Assembly: GCA_023374025.1 (NCBI GenBank)
Contig: SIJG01000043.1
Coordinates: forward strand, 1,004,683 to 1,068,682
Source: Heterodera schachtii
Lineage: Eukaryota; Nematoda; Chromadorea; Rhabditida; Heteroderidae
DNA: 64,000 bases
Direction: 5' to 3'
Shown here: one piece after another, positions 23,004 to 31,834 of the stretch
How positions within the stretch are numbered: position 1 is the first letter of the stretch
Layout: the number at the start of each line of letters is the position of its first letter
The notes under the pieces: model-generated
The model's input: the letters and a program-made list of their open reading frames with translations, nothing else
What the model was told of the DNA's origin: nothing
The model's database searches: none
Position numbers and translations under genes: made by a program

Positions 23004-23236
23004 TCATTGGCTCTTCTCACTGCTGGAGCTCTTCGATCCTTTGTGCTTCTTCTCCTTCTTGGCACCGCCGCTCGCTCCATCCGATGACTTTTTGCCGCCA
23101 AGTGACATGCCAACGAACTGAAAAGGGAAAACAAAACCGTTAAAATGATTGATGAACTGCAGATCGGAATGAGCAAACGCACCATTCCACCGCCGAACAG
23201 GGCCGCAGCAACGATCAGGTAGAAGAAGAAGCCCAT
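23004..23236 (-). CDS. Small single-pass membrane protein, unrecognised
   Basis: Two exons (23236-23183 and 23117-23004) join with GT-AG signals to 55 residues. The first 20 or so residues are a hydrophobic segment (MGFFFYLIVAAALFGGGM). The tail is basic and serine/lysine-rich (GGAKKEKKHKGSKSSSSEKS). I do not recognise the family. The shape is that of a short tail-out membrane or endoplasmic reticulum protein. The coding sequence is GC-rich against an AT-rich background, and the ATG is the only reasonable start. The downstream edge of the second retroelement begins about 100 bp away. Confidence 0.6.
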
Positions 23237-23409
23237 TTGGTTGATTGGAGAACAAGCGCGGTCGAAGTTGACGTGTGCGGAAGATGTGTGGGTTGAAGGC
23301 GTTGCGCAATTATCGTCGTTGAGATTATTTTATTATTTATTTATTAGAAGAAATAAAAATATCCAACGAAGGGGTGACCACTTACACGTTAGATTTTAGT
23401 AAAGTAATA

Positions 23410-26178
23410 TCAAGTCCAAGGAGCTCTTTTACAGACTAAATTTTTGTTTAACTCAATCCATTTATTTATTCGTTTTTTGAAACTGTCAACAGATGGAGCA
23501 TCTGTTATATCTTTGTTGAGTTTAGACCATATTAAGGCCGTTCTGTTGATAAAAGAATTTGAAGTTTTACTGGATTGTGGTTTTAACACAACTTTACGTC
23601 TAAGATTGTAAGGGATGTGACCAGAAAATTGGGGAAATATGTCTTTTTTAAGATGAGTAAGACCATTGATGATTTTGAATGCCTGAACTAAATCAATTGT
23701 TTTTCTCCTTTCTTCTAAAGTTTGAAGTTTGAATAAATCAAGTCTTTGTTCGTAAGGTATATACGGAAGCCTACATTTAAATAAAGCAATTTTTGTAAAA
23801 TATTTTTGGCATCTTTCCAATTTATTTATATCTTTTTTGTATGTCGGATTCCAAATTTCGGGCGCATATTCTAAAAGAGGACGAATGTATGTCTTGAATA
23901 TTTTGGTCCATATACGTATAGAGCGGGTTTTTAGAATTTTGGCAATATTGCGAATCCTTAAATAAGCAGCTTTAATAATTTTAGTATAATGATTTGAAAA
24001 TCTTAATTTATTATCAATTAAAATGCCTAAATCACTAATAGATTCAACCTCATTAATAATATTGTTGCATAATTTATATTGTTGTTTTGAATTATTTTTG
24101 CCGAGAAATAATATAAATGTTTTATTTTGGGAGATGTTTAAACCAAATGCATTAGCCCATTTTCCAATATTGTCTAAAGCAACATTTAATTTGCTTCTTT
24201 CATCACGAGTTTTGTAAGAAACATAGATTTTGACATCATCAGCAAAAAGCTTGATGCTAACTCCCGGAGGGATTACCTGCGGGAGGTCATTAATGTATAT
24301 TAAAAATAACAGAGGGCCAAGAACAGAGCCCTGTGGAACACCAGACTGAATCGGATATAAATTAGAAAATTTATTGTTAATTTTAACTCTGTAAAATCTA
24401 TCCTTTAAAAATTCAGATAACCAACTTAGCAGTTTTCCCTTAATGCCAATGTTATGAAGTTTATTTATTAACATATTAATAGGAAGGGAATCAAAAGCTT
24501 TCCGAAAGTCCACATAGATACAGTCAATATTTTTCTTACCGTATATGCTGTCGTACCAATCTTCTAATACTGTAATTAGTTGAGTATTAGTAGATCGGTG
24601 TTTAACAAAACCGAACTGATGTTCGGATATTAAATTATTCAGATGAAGGAAGTTATAAATGCTTTTTGCAATTATTTTTTCCATAACTCTACATAGACAG
24701 CAAGTAAGAGAAATGGGTCTGTAATTATGTGGATCATTTCGGTCACCTTTTTTAAAGAGAGGTATAACAATAGAATTTTTCCAAATTTCAGGAATTTTGC
24801 CTGTGTCCATTGATATTCTGAAAAGTTCGGAAATTACAGGAGAAAGAGTAAGGTGGCAATTACGTAAGATTTTAAAGGAAATTTCATCGGGGGATGTGGA
24901 TTCTCGATTCGGTAAATTTTTTAAAATTTTAGAAATTTCATCGGCATTAAATTCAACATCAGAAATAGATGGTCCATTGGGATTGGAAGGACAACTGCTA
25001 ATTTGTGGAACATCTGAATTTGAAAAGGATTCTTGGAAAATTTTTGCAAAAGTTTCTGCTTTTAAATAATCATCAAAAATAATTTGGTTCTCGTAACTAA
25101 GAGAGTGGATTTGTTCAAAATTTTTTGTAAATTTATTTATATATTTGTAGATAGCATTTTTTCCTTTATTCAGAAAATTATTTTCATTTTTAGTAACAAA
25201 GTTATTTATTTGAATTTTTATATGTAATGAAATGCTATCATACAAATGCCTATATTTATCACGGTTTATTTTTTGTAGTTTATAAAGTCTGGCTTTTTCC
25301 TTAATTGACAGTTTAAGACTAAATGGGTAGTTAGGCTTTCTGGATTTTTGACCGACAGTGATTTTAGGCAAGTATAATTCTACATATTCTCTAAAAAGAA
25401 GGTAAAAATGATTAAACTTATCTTCAATGGTAAATTTTTGTAGTAATTTGTAGGGTAAAATTGAAGATAAGTTTAAATTTAGTAGATTAAGTTTTGTAGA
25501 ATTATAATTGCGTACTGTAAATGTATTTGTCTTACTCTTATTCTGAGGAAAAGACAATGAAAAATTAGTGGAAAGATGATCAGAACTAAAAATGTCCTCA
25601 ATTAAAACATTATTAACAAAATCAGGTTTAGAAGAGAGAATCAGATCAAGCCAGGCACTACCACGAGTGGGTCCATTAGTCATAAGGAATAAGCCATACT
25701 TATTAAAAAATTCACAAAAAATATTTCCTTTTTCCGACTTAGCATAAGGCGTTCCACTGGTCCAAGTTATGTCCTTTGCATTTAGGTTAAAGTCTCCCAT
25801 TAATATAAAATTTTCTTCAAAATAGTTACCAATGAGGTTCAGAATCTTTTTTGTGAAATTAGCAGAAGTGTTCGGTGGTCTGTAAAGTAATGCTATTCTT
25901 AATTTTTTTGCTCCATTTATCTGAATAATTTGGATTTCACAATTGAATTTAGAGCAGGATAAAACAGAAAAAGAATTTACGCTCGTTTTTGTCAAAATCA
26001 TTACTCCACCACCATTTTTTCCGCTTCTGCTAGCTTCATATATTTTGTAATTGTTAGTAATAAATGGTTGGAAAGGTATTTTTTCTTTTGCCCACGTTTC
26101 AGTTACAAAAACTAATTCAAAATCTTTTAGGGCTATAATCGCAGTAAATTCATTAAGCTTATTATTTAGGGATCGCAT
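23410..26178 (-). CDS. Retrotransposon ORF2: endonuclease and reverse transcriptase
   Basis: 922 residues from the first ATG. Residues about 1-200 are an APE-type endonuclease: TETWAKE, LYRPPNT, MGDFNLNAKD and SSDHLSTNF. The reverse transcriptase follows, with YVDFRKAFDSLP, SGVPQGSVLGPLLFLIY and the catalytic LFADDVKIY. It nicks target DNA and copies the element RNA. The ATG used here lies just after the first endonuclease strand: the conserved Asn of the NMRSL motif precedes it, so translation from this ATG would clip the domain. Open codons extend upstream in frame to the TGA that ends ORF1, so the real N-terminus is probably further 5'. No stop or shift interrupts the frame. Confidence 0.88.
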   Translation of the reverse strand: MRSLNNKLNEFTAIIALKDFELVFVTETWAKEKIPFQPFITNNYKIYEASRSGKNGGGVMILTKTSVNSFSVLSCSKFNCEIQIIQINGAKKLRIALLYRPPNTSANFTKKILNLIGNYFEENFILMGDFNLNAKDITWTSGTPYAKSEKGNIFCEFFNKYGLFLMTNGPTRGSAWLDLILSSKPDFVNNVLIEDIFSSDHLSTNFSLSFPQNKSKTNTFTVRNYNSTKLNLLNLNLSSILPYKLLQKFTIEDKFNHFYLLFREYVELYLPKITVGQKSRKPNYPFSLKLSIKEKARLYKLQKINRDKYRHLYDSISLHIKIQINNFVTKNENNFLNKGKNAIYKYINKFTKNFEQIHSLSYENQIIFDDYLKAETFAKIFQESFSNSDVPQISSCPSNPNGPSISDVEFNADEISKILKNLPNRESTSPDEISFKILRNCHLTLSPVISELFRISMDTGKIPEIWKNSIVIPLFKKGDRNDPHNYRPISLTCCLCRVMEKIIAKSIYNFLHLNNLISEHQFGFVKHRSTNTQLITVLEDWYDSIYGKKNIDCIYVDFRKAFDSLPINMLINKLHNIGIKGKLLSWLSEFLKDRFYRVKINNKFSNLYPIQSGVPQGSVLGPLLFLIYINDLPQVIPPGVSIKLFADDVKIYVSYKTRDERSKLNVALDNIGKWANAFGLNISQNKTFILFLGKNNSKQQYKLCNNIINEVESISDLGILIDNKLRFSNHYTKIIKAAYLRIRNIAKILKTRSIRIWTKIFKTYIRPLLEYAPEIWNPTYKKDINKLERCQKYFTKIALFKCRLPYIPYEQRLDLFKLQTLEERRKTIDLVQAFKIINGLTHLKKDIFPQFSGHIPYNLRRKVVLKPQSSKTSNSFINRTALIWSKLNKDITDAPSVDSFKKRINKWIELNKNLVCKRAPWT

Positions 26179-26322
26179 ATTGATAAATGTTGAGTATAAA
26201 AAGTTTTGTTTTTTATTTAGTAAAGTTTTCGAATTTTCTATGGGGTGTTCAAATTTTCTATATTTAGTTTGTAAAAGAGCTAAATTAAGGTTATTGCCTC
26301 GTGAGTGGTCACCCGAAACACA

Positions 26323-27054
26323 TCAAAAAGATTTGTTATGACAAATACATTTAAAATTGGGGTCAGATTTAAAAGAGGGAATATCATTACGGGCAAGCAC
26401 ATGCCCAGCATAGACAATATAATCACAGGACGGGTCATTTTCACGTTGAGATTTACACAAGGAAATGAGTCGGGCACGGTCAATGAGATCACTTTTCGAC
26501 AGGGAGGGGCGCAACAAAACTTTAGAGAATTTGTTGAAATTTTTGATTTTGTTTTTGTTGCGCAAAAACAAATTGGTATGGAATTTTGTGGGGAGTTCAA
26601 CTTTGAGCAACCTTGGACGTCCATCGGCTTGTTTTTTGCCCATTCTGTACACTTGCGTTGGCAGGCATTCAACTTCACAATGGTCCATCAGTTCTTTGAC
26701 ATTAGCCAAGTCCTCGGTTGCACGTTGCGTTGGCGTTGGGCTGTTGCTTTCTGGTAACTGCGCGATGACCACGCTGTGCTGTCGCCGTTCCTCGTCGAAG
26801 ACCATGTTCGGGTTTCTTTCTCCGTCTTGTTCGCGTACCATGGTGACCAGCTCGCGGCACATTCCGACCATTTGGTTCACAAGTCCCAACATTGCGGACG
26901 CCCATTGAGGCGCATCAGTGAGATGTTCCATGTGGAATTGTTCGATAGCTGAGGCGGCATTGTCCAATTGGTGCACAATTCGCTGTTTTTTGGAGTTAAT
27001 TTGGGGGGAAGTGACGGAGGGTCTGCGGCGGGAAATTGAATTTAGATTTTGCAT
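26323..27054 (-). CDS. Retrotransposon ORF1 protein
   Basis: 243 residues from an ATG close to the 5' end of the element. The N-terminal half has helix-forming stretches (VHQLDNAASAIEQFHMEHL, MLGLVNQMVGMCRELVTMV) that could form a coiled coil. The C-terminal half carries the conserved block LLRPSLSKSDLIDRARL...CDYIVYAG shared with the other copy at 5344-5778. It presumably binds retroelement RNA; that role is inferred from position. The frame ends in TGA, and the next 48 codons stay open in the same frame into ORF2. Confidence 0.8.
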   Translation of the reverse strand: MQNLNSISRRRPSVTSPQINSKKQRIVHQLDNAASAIEQFHMEHLTDAPQWASAMLGLVNQMVGMCRELVTMVREQDGERNPNMVFDEERRQHSVVIAQLPESNSPTPTQRATEDLANVKELMDHCEVECLPTQVYRMGKKQADGRPRLLKVELPTKFHTNLFLRNKNKIKNFNKFSKVLLRPSLSKSDLIDRARLISLCKSQRENDPSCDYIVYAGHVLARNDIPSFKSDPNFKCICHNKSF

Positions 27055-27076
27055 CTCAAACTTGGGTAATTAAACC

Positions 27077-27141
27077 AAAAAAATTTGGAACGCTTCACGA
27101 ATTTGCATGTCATCCTTGCGCAGGGGCCATGCTAATCTTCT
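27077..27141 (-). pseudogene. U6 snRNA 3' fragment
   Basis: The minus strand reads AGAAGATTAGCATGGCCCC, then CTGCGCAAGGATGACATGCA, AATTCGTGAAGCGTTCCAAA and a T run. This is the conserved 3' 60 or so nucleotides of U6, with one difference from the usual GACACGCAA. The 5' stem and most of the ACAGAGA box are missing, so it is not a functional spliceosomal RNA. Confidence 0.9.
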
Positions 27142-27187
27142 TCAGAAACGACCTCGACAAACAAGCAAATTCTTCACCAACACACCG

Positions 27188-27991
27188 ATGAAGAGCGTCG
27201 TCAGCCCAACTCCGTTCCGTCGGCCCCTTTCGCTCCGCTGTATGTGCTCAGTGCTGGTGCTGCTCATCTGTGCGTTCGATGTGTCACTGGCAGCAAAAGA
27301 CAAGGAGAAGAATGGCAAAGAAGAACCAGGAGGCCCATTTAATACGCTCAGCATCATTTTGCTGATTCCGCTGGTCATCGGCGTCGGCGCGTTCGTCTAC
27401 CTGCTGTTTATGAAGCCAAAGAGCGAAGGAACCGGTGATGACGACGGAGAAGGCGAAGGAGACGCGGACGTGGAGAAGGGACCAACCGAAGAGACGAAGT
27501 AACACGGGCAGAGCCGATTTGGCAAAACAACCAACAATGTTTTTCCAATTTCAGAACGGAGCCTCGAATTGAATCTCCAGCAACTCTTTTGGGCGTGACA
27601 GTGCCGTTGGAACAAGACGAAGAAGAGCAGAAAAAGGACGACGAGGGGTAAGTGCAAAGGCAGCCGATCATTTTTTACTCAATAAAATTTAACATTTTTT
27701 AGTGGCGACCAAACCGCGGAGAAGAAGGAAGAGGACGCGGCGGCAGCAGACGAACAACCGAAAGAAGGCGCCGCGGATGCAGCGGAAGCGGAGAAAAGTG
27801 CGACAAAGGAGGAGACGACCGAGGACACGGAGGAGACAACGGAAACGACGGAAGGATCGACCACAGAGACTTCCGACAGCGGCTCGGGATCGTCTTCAGC
27901 ATCGGGCTCTGGCTCTGAGGGAAGTTCTGGGACATCGGACGCCACTTCTGAAGCCACAGAGGACGCATCATCTTCATCGGAGGGTTCTTAA
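27188..27991 (+). CDS. Acidic single-pass membrane protein, unrecognised
   Basis: Three exons (27188-27498, 27555-27647, 27703-27991) join in frame to 230 residues. A signal peptide (LRCMCSVLVLLICAFDVSLA) precedes a short charged segment. One membrane span follows (FNTLSIILLIPLVIGVGAFVYLLF). The remaining 150 residues are cytosolic or lumenal and extremely acidic: GDDDGEGEGDADVEKGPTEE, then E/T/K-rich and finally S/G/E-rich. I do not recognise the family. The layout is that of a type I membrane protein with an acidic tail. The U6-retroelement fusion ends about 50 bp upstream of the ATG, so this gene's promoter has been displaced. Confidence 0.7.
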
Positions 27992-28186
27992 GTGAATCGA
28001 TGTCGCGAATTATGCCGTTTAATGACAAGGAAACTCCAATACATATTTCCCATGCACATGTATTGCTGTATTATTGTATAATCATCCTGTTGTACGCCTC
28101 CAAAGACATATTCATATTGTGTGTTATATTGTGTATTATCCAATGTGTTTTTGTCTGATCAATGATAGCGTATTTATGGTATAAAT

Positions 28187-28377
28187 TAGAGTGCCACGGG
28201 ACCGGGAATTTTGGGCAAACCCGGGACCGGGACCTTTTCGGTTTGAAAAACCGGGAATTTTTGGCTGGGAAACCCGGGAAAAAACCGGGACTAGTCCCGG
28301 TCCCGGTCAAAACCGGGACCTTGGTACTCAGTTGTACTCAGTTGTCCGCTTCCAAGTCCCGGTCCCGTGGCACTCTA
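28187..28377. mobile_element. hAT-like MITE, 191 bp
   Basis: Perfect 20-bp terminal inverted repeats TAGAGTGCCACGGGACCGGG and an exact 8-bp target duplication GTATAAAT (28179-28186 and 28378-28385). The interior holds further GGGACCGGGA/TCCCGGTCCC blocks, so most of the element can fold on itself. Confidence 0.85.
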
Positions 28378-28872
28378 GTATAAATGGTGTTGAAATGTAA
28401 TTTCTTTTTTTAGTTCATTCATCGCTCTGATAGTTTTTACTTCGATCAATTTTTGAAAATTGTACATAGGTTTTCTCTGCACAGTAGAGTTAATTCCTAG
28501 TTTAACATGGAAATTTAAATTCCTGGACCTGGGTTTTTCCAGGCCAAATATGAAAAAATTCAGGTCGACGCTAAAAAAAACCGGATTTCCTGGACAAAAT
28601 TTTTGCCGGTAAATGTTTATCTGAGCTCCCAGATTCAAAAACACCCAAAACCACTTTTATAGGTTTTCTTATGCGCTGAAAACGATAGAACAATCAAAAT
28701 TTTGCCGCGCTCTCAACTTTAAGCTGGTTTTTGAACCGGTTTAAAACTCGAAAAATTGAGTGAAAATGGGGCCTCCTGACCCTTTAAAACGGTCAAATTC
28801 GCACAAACTTGGTATCATTCGAAAGCTCTTGACGAGCTAAGTCTGTAAATCAAGGAATGAAGTCGTGCCGAT

Positions 28873-29945
28873 CAGGGGTGTGCGAAAACCAAAAAAATAA
28901 TTTTCGAAAACGAAAACGAAACGAAAATATTTATTTTTCACGAAAACGAAACACGAAACGAAAATTAAAATTTTAAAACTCGAAAACGAAAACGAAACGA
29001 AAATTTTTTCCTGGACGAAAACGAAACACGAAAACGAAAAAATAACCGTTTTCGTACGAAACGAAACGAAAAACACGAAAATTTTTTGGACTTATTTAAT
29101 CAACAATTAAAAACATTTAAATTTTTAAATTGTGTCCTCAAACTAATTTGTAAGGGAATGAAGATCCTAGTAGGTGGAAATGCTGATATGGCTCTAATAA
29201 GTTAATTTTTATAAAGTCTTAAAGTAAAAGAGTCGAGCGATTCCGATATGCATCGGTGGTGAATTTTTTTACATTTTCATGCGCAGATTTTGGTTCTTAT
29301 CCTTTTTGTCACCCCCTCCTGAAATTAAAAAAATATATATATAAAATTTTAAAAATTTGAATTTTGCCACAGAAAATTATTATTATTTTTGTTTTTTAAA
29401 ATTTTATTTTGAAAGTTAGTAGAGGATTGGCATCCGGCTGTGCACATAGGAGAGGCCGGAAAAAATTGAAATTAATTAAATACACGGCTCCCAACAGAAA
29501 ATTTTAAAATGAGCATTTGGCTGACAAAAAAACCTGCACTTAAAAAATGATTTTGAGCCTATTTTTTGACAAAAATAAGGAAAATTTGAATTTTTGACCT
29601 TTTTAACTAACATATTTTCACTGAAAATTGGCAATTTTAAGGGCAGACTTTGAAAATTTTAGAATTTTCAATGAATTTTGTAAAGAAAAATGTGGCATGT
29701 AGCATACGAGATGACTTATTTTTACCAAAAAAGTCATTCTTAAGGGTGTAAATATTTTCGTCTTTTTCGTCCAAATTCCGTTTGACGAAAACGAAAACGA
29801 AACGAAAATTTAAAATTTTTAAATACGAAAACGAAACGAAACGAAAATTTTTTGACAGACGAAAACGAAAACACGAAAACGAAACTCAAAAAGTGACGAA
29901 AAAAGGGGACGACACGAAAACGACACGAAATTTCGCACACCCCTG
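28873..29945. mobile_element. hAT-like element with CAGGG termini
   Basis: Termini CAGGGGTGTGCGAAA and its complement, with an exact 8-bp duplication GTGCCGAT on both sides (28865-28872, 29946-29953). Subterminal regions consist of many CGAAAACGAAACGAAAA units in inverted orientation at the two ends. There is no coding capacity. It interrupts the larger inverted repeat. Confidence 0.85.
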
Positions 29946-29954
29946 GTGCCGATG

Positions 29955-30215
29955 CCATCGTAGCACTGGGACAACTGAGTCCCAGTGAAAATTGACACTT
30001 CAGTACCGAAAAATAATAAACGGGAAATATGTAAGAATTTAAAAGCAAAATTCGCAAAAGGGAGCATGCGAAGACGGAGCAAGTAGTGGGGCGAGACGGA
30101 GGGCGGAGGAAGACGTCTGACGAGCGCCACAGGCGGTTGACTGCGGGGGCCCGAAGGGCCCCCGCCAATCAGTCAACCGCCTGCGGATCACGCGCGGACT
30201 TCTTCCGTAGCCCGT
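29955..30215. repeat. GC-rich structured dispersed repeat, copy 1
   Basis: Shares at least 160 bp with 50665-50840. It contains a small hairpin (CACTGGGAC...GTCCCAGTG) and a long one at 30132-30181: GGCGGTTGACT pairs with AGTCAACCGCC and GCGGGGGCCC with GGGCCCCCGC around a GAA loop. No protein is supported. Confidence 0.75.
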
Positions 30216-31144
30216 AGTCTCGTCCCACCTACTGGCCGCCGTAGTCGAGTGTGCGGCGGTTTTTTAGCGCAATAAGCAAAAAAAAATTTTTTTTAATTTG
30301 TAATTGCGCCAAATTTTCATTGATTTTGAACAGGTTCAAACACCTATCATTGTCTGATGACGTCCGTTCAACTCCATTCCCTGAATTTTAGACTAAGCTC
30401 GTCAAGAGCTTTCGAATGATACCAAATTTGCCTGGGTTTGACCCTTTTAAAAGGCAAGGAGGCCTCCTTTTTCCTCAATTTTTCGAGTTTTAAACCGGTT
30501 CAAAAACCGGCTTAAAGTTGAGAGCGCGCCAAAATTTTGATTGTTCTATCGTTTTCAGCGCATAAGAAAACCATTAAAAGTGGTTTTGGGTGTTTTTGAG
30601 TCTGGGAGCTCAGATAAACATTTTCCTTTTTGCCTTTATTATTTCAAGTGACCGATGTTTTTTCGAGTTTTCAAAAAGTGATTTTTTTTTATCAAGTATC
30701 ATAAAAAAAATTAATTGCAGCCAAGCGGTCTCGAACTCCAAACCCCGTTTCATATGACACTTAAGGACCAGTAATTAAATTTCAAAAAATCATAAATAGA
30801 CATTCGTAGCTCATTCGAAGCTCTTTTTCGGTTCTACAACATCTTTGTATAAGTTTTTACGCCCAACTAATTTTCTTATAATTTTGGAAAAAATCAAGTA
30901 CCTGATGAGAAGTCATAGACAAAATCACAAAATCAATGATTTTCTAAAACCTGAGCTCAGATTCGTAATCAGCATATTTTTCGAACCCAGGAAAAAATAA
31001 AATAAAATTTTTAATTTTATTTTTCGTCGGGACCACAATTCTACACAATTGCCCAAATTTACAAAAATCTACGTTAAAAAAAGAAGAAATTCAGAACTAA
31101 AGCAAAATATTTTGAAAAAAACATTTCCGGACCCACTCTCCCCC

Positions 31145-31530
31145 GAAACGGGCCAGTTGCGTCTGGCCAGTTGCGTCTGAGCCAAGTTTAGAGCATCATA
31201 ACTTTTTTCGTTGTTGACCAAATCCAACAAAGTTGGTATCATTCGAAAGCTCTTAACAAGCTCTATCGGCTTCCTAAAAATCACAAAGATATACTGACAT
31301 ATATAAAAGTTATAAATTAAAATATGCAAAAATTCTGACTTTTTGGCAGTGTTCATGTTGTAACTTTTTTATAAGTTGTTCAATCGCTTAGAAATAGCTT
31401 ATCAAAAGCTTCTAAACATGTAGAGCTTTCGAATGATACCAATTTATAAAATTTGGCCAGCCTGAAAAAAAGTTATGATGTATTAAGCTTGGCTCAGACG
31501 CAACTGGCCAGACGCAACTGACCCCTACCG
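31145..31530. mobile_element. MITE with GGCCAGTTGCGTCTGG termini
   Basis: Inverted termini each carry two CAGTTGCGTCTGG units. The 9-bp direct repeat CTCTCCCCC flanks it (31136-31144, 31531-31539), although that sequence is low complexity. The interior has the GGTATCATTCGAAAGCTCTT motif once in each orientation, as in the larger inverted repeat upstream. Confidence 0.6.
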
Positions 31531-31834
31531 CTCTCCCCCCCCCCCCGTTCCCAAAGAGTTCTATTTACTCAAATTCACAATTAGTACACGAAAAAATTCA
31601 GTTAAATAACACAGCAACAATACATGTTTTTTCAAAAATTAATTTTTAGAAATTTACACTTGAATTATCACGTTTATCGATATCCGGTGATTAGCCAATT
31701 ATACATACAAACAATATACTAGGCATATATGTGGGAACAATATGGGATCATTTAAAATCATTTCTGATCACTGTCGATGAACATCATTGAAGCGGGTTGT
31801 AGAGCGTCTTGTTCTTGTGCCGTCCGGTGGTTGT

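Larger units (their letters stand above)
23330..27141 (-). mobile_element. Non-LTR retrotransposon, near full length, fused to a U6 fragment
   Basis: On the minus strand the order is: 3' portion of U6 snRNA (27141-27077), about 22 bases of leader, ORF1 (27054-26323), ORF2 (26178-23410), a short 3'UTR, and an (A/T)AA-rich tail near 23325-23345. Both open reading frames are unbroken, so the copy looks young. I could not find a clear target duplication flanking the U6-retroelement unit. It sits between the small membrane protein gene and the acidic membrane protein gene. Confidence 0.85.
28613..30621. repeat. Large inverted repeat, about 250-bp arms
   Basis: The left arm (28613-28870) and right arm (30365-30621) are imperfect reverse complements. 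Both contain the motif GGTATCATTCGAAAGCTCTT in opposite orientations and end in AATGTTTATCTGAGCTCCCA or its complement. The centre holds a hAT-like insertion and the GC-rich dispersed repeat. I found no clean target duplication. Confidence 0.75.

Noticed and set aside
27107..27187. Upstream ATG for the acidic membrane-protein gene
   Set aside because: The extra codons overlap the antisense U6 fragment; the ATG at 27188 directly precedes the signal peptide.
27679..28028. Minus-strand serine/valine-rich open frames
   Set aside because: They are the complement of the acidic tail of the membrane-protein gene.
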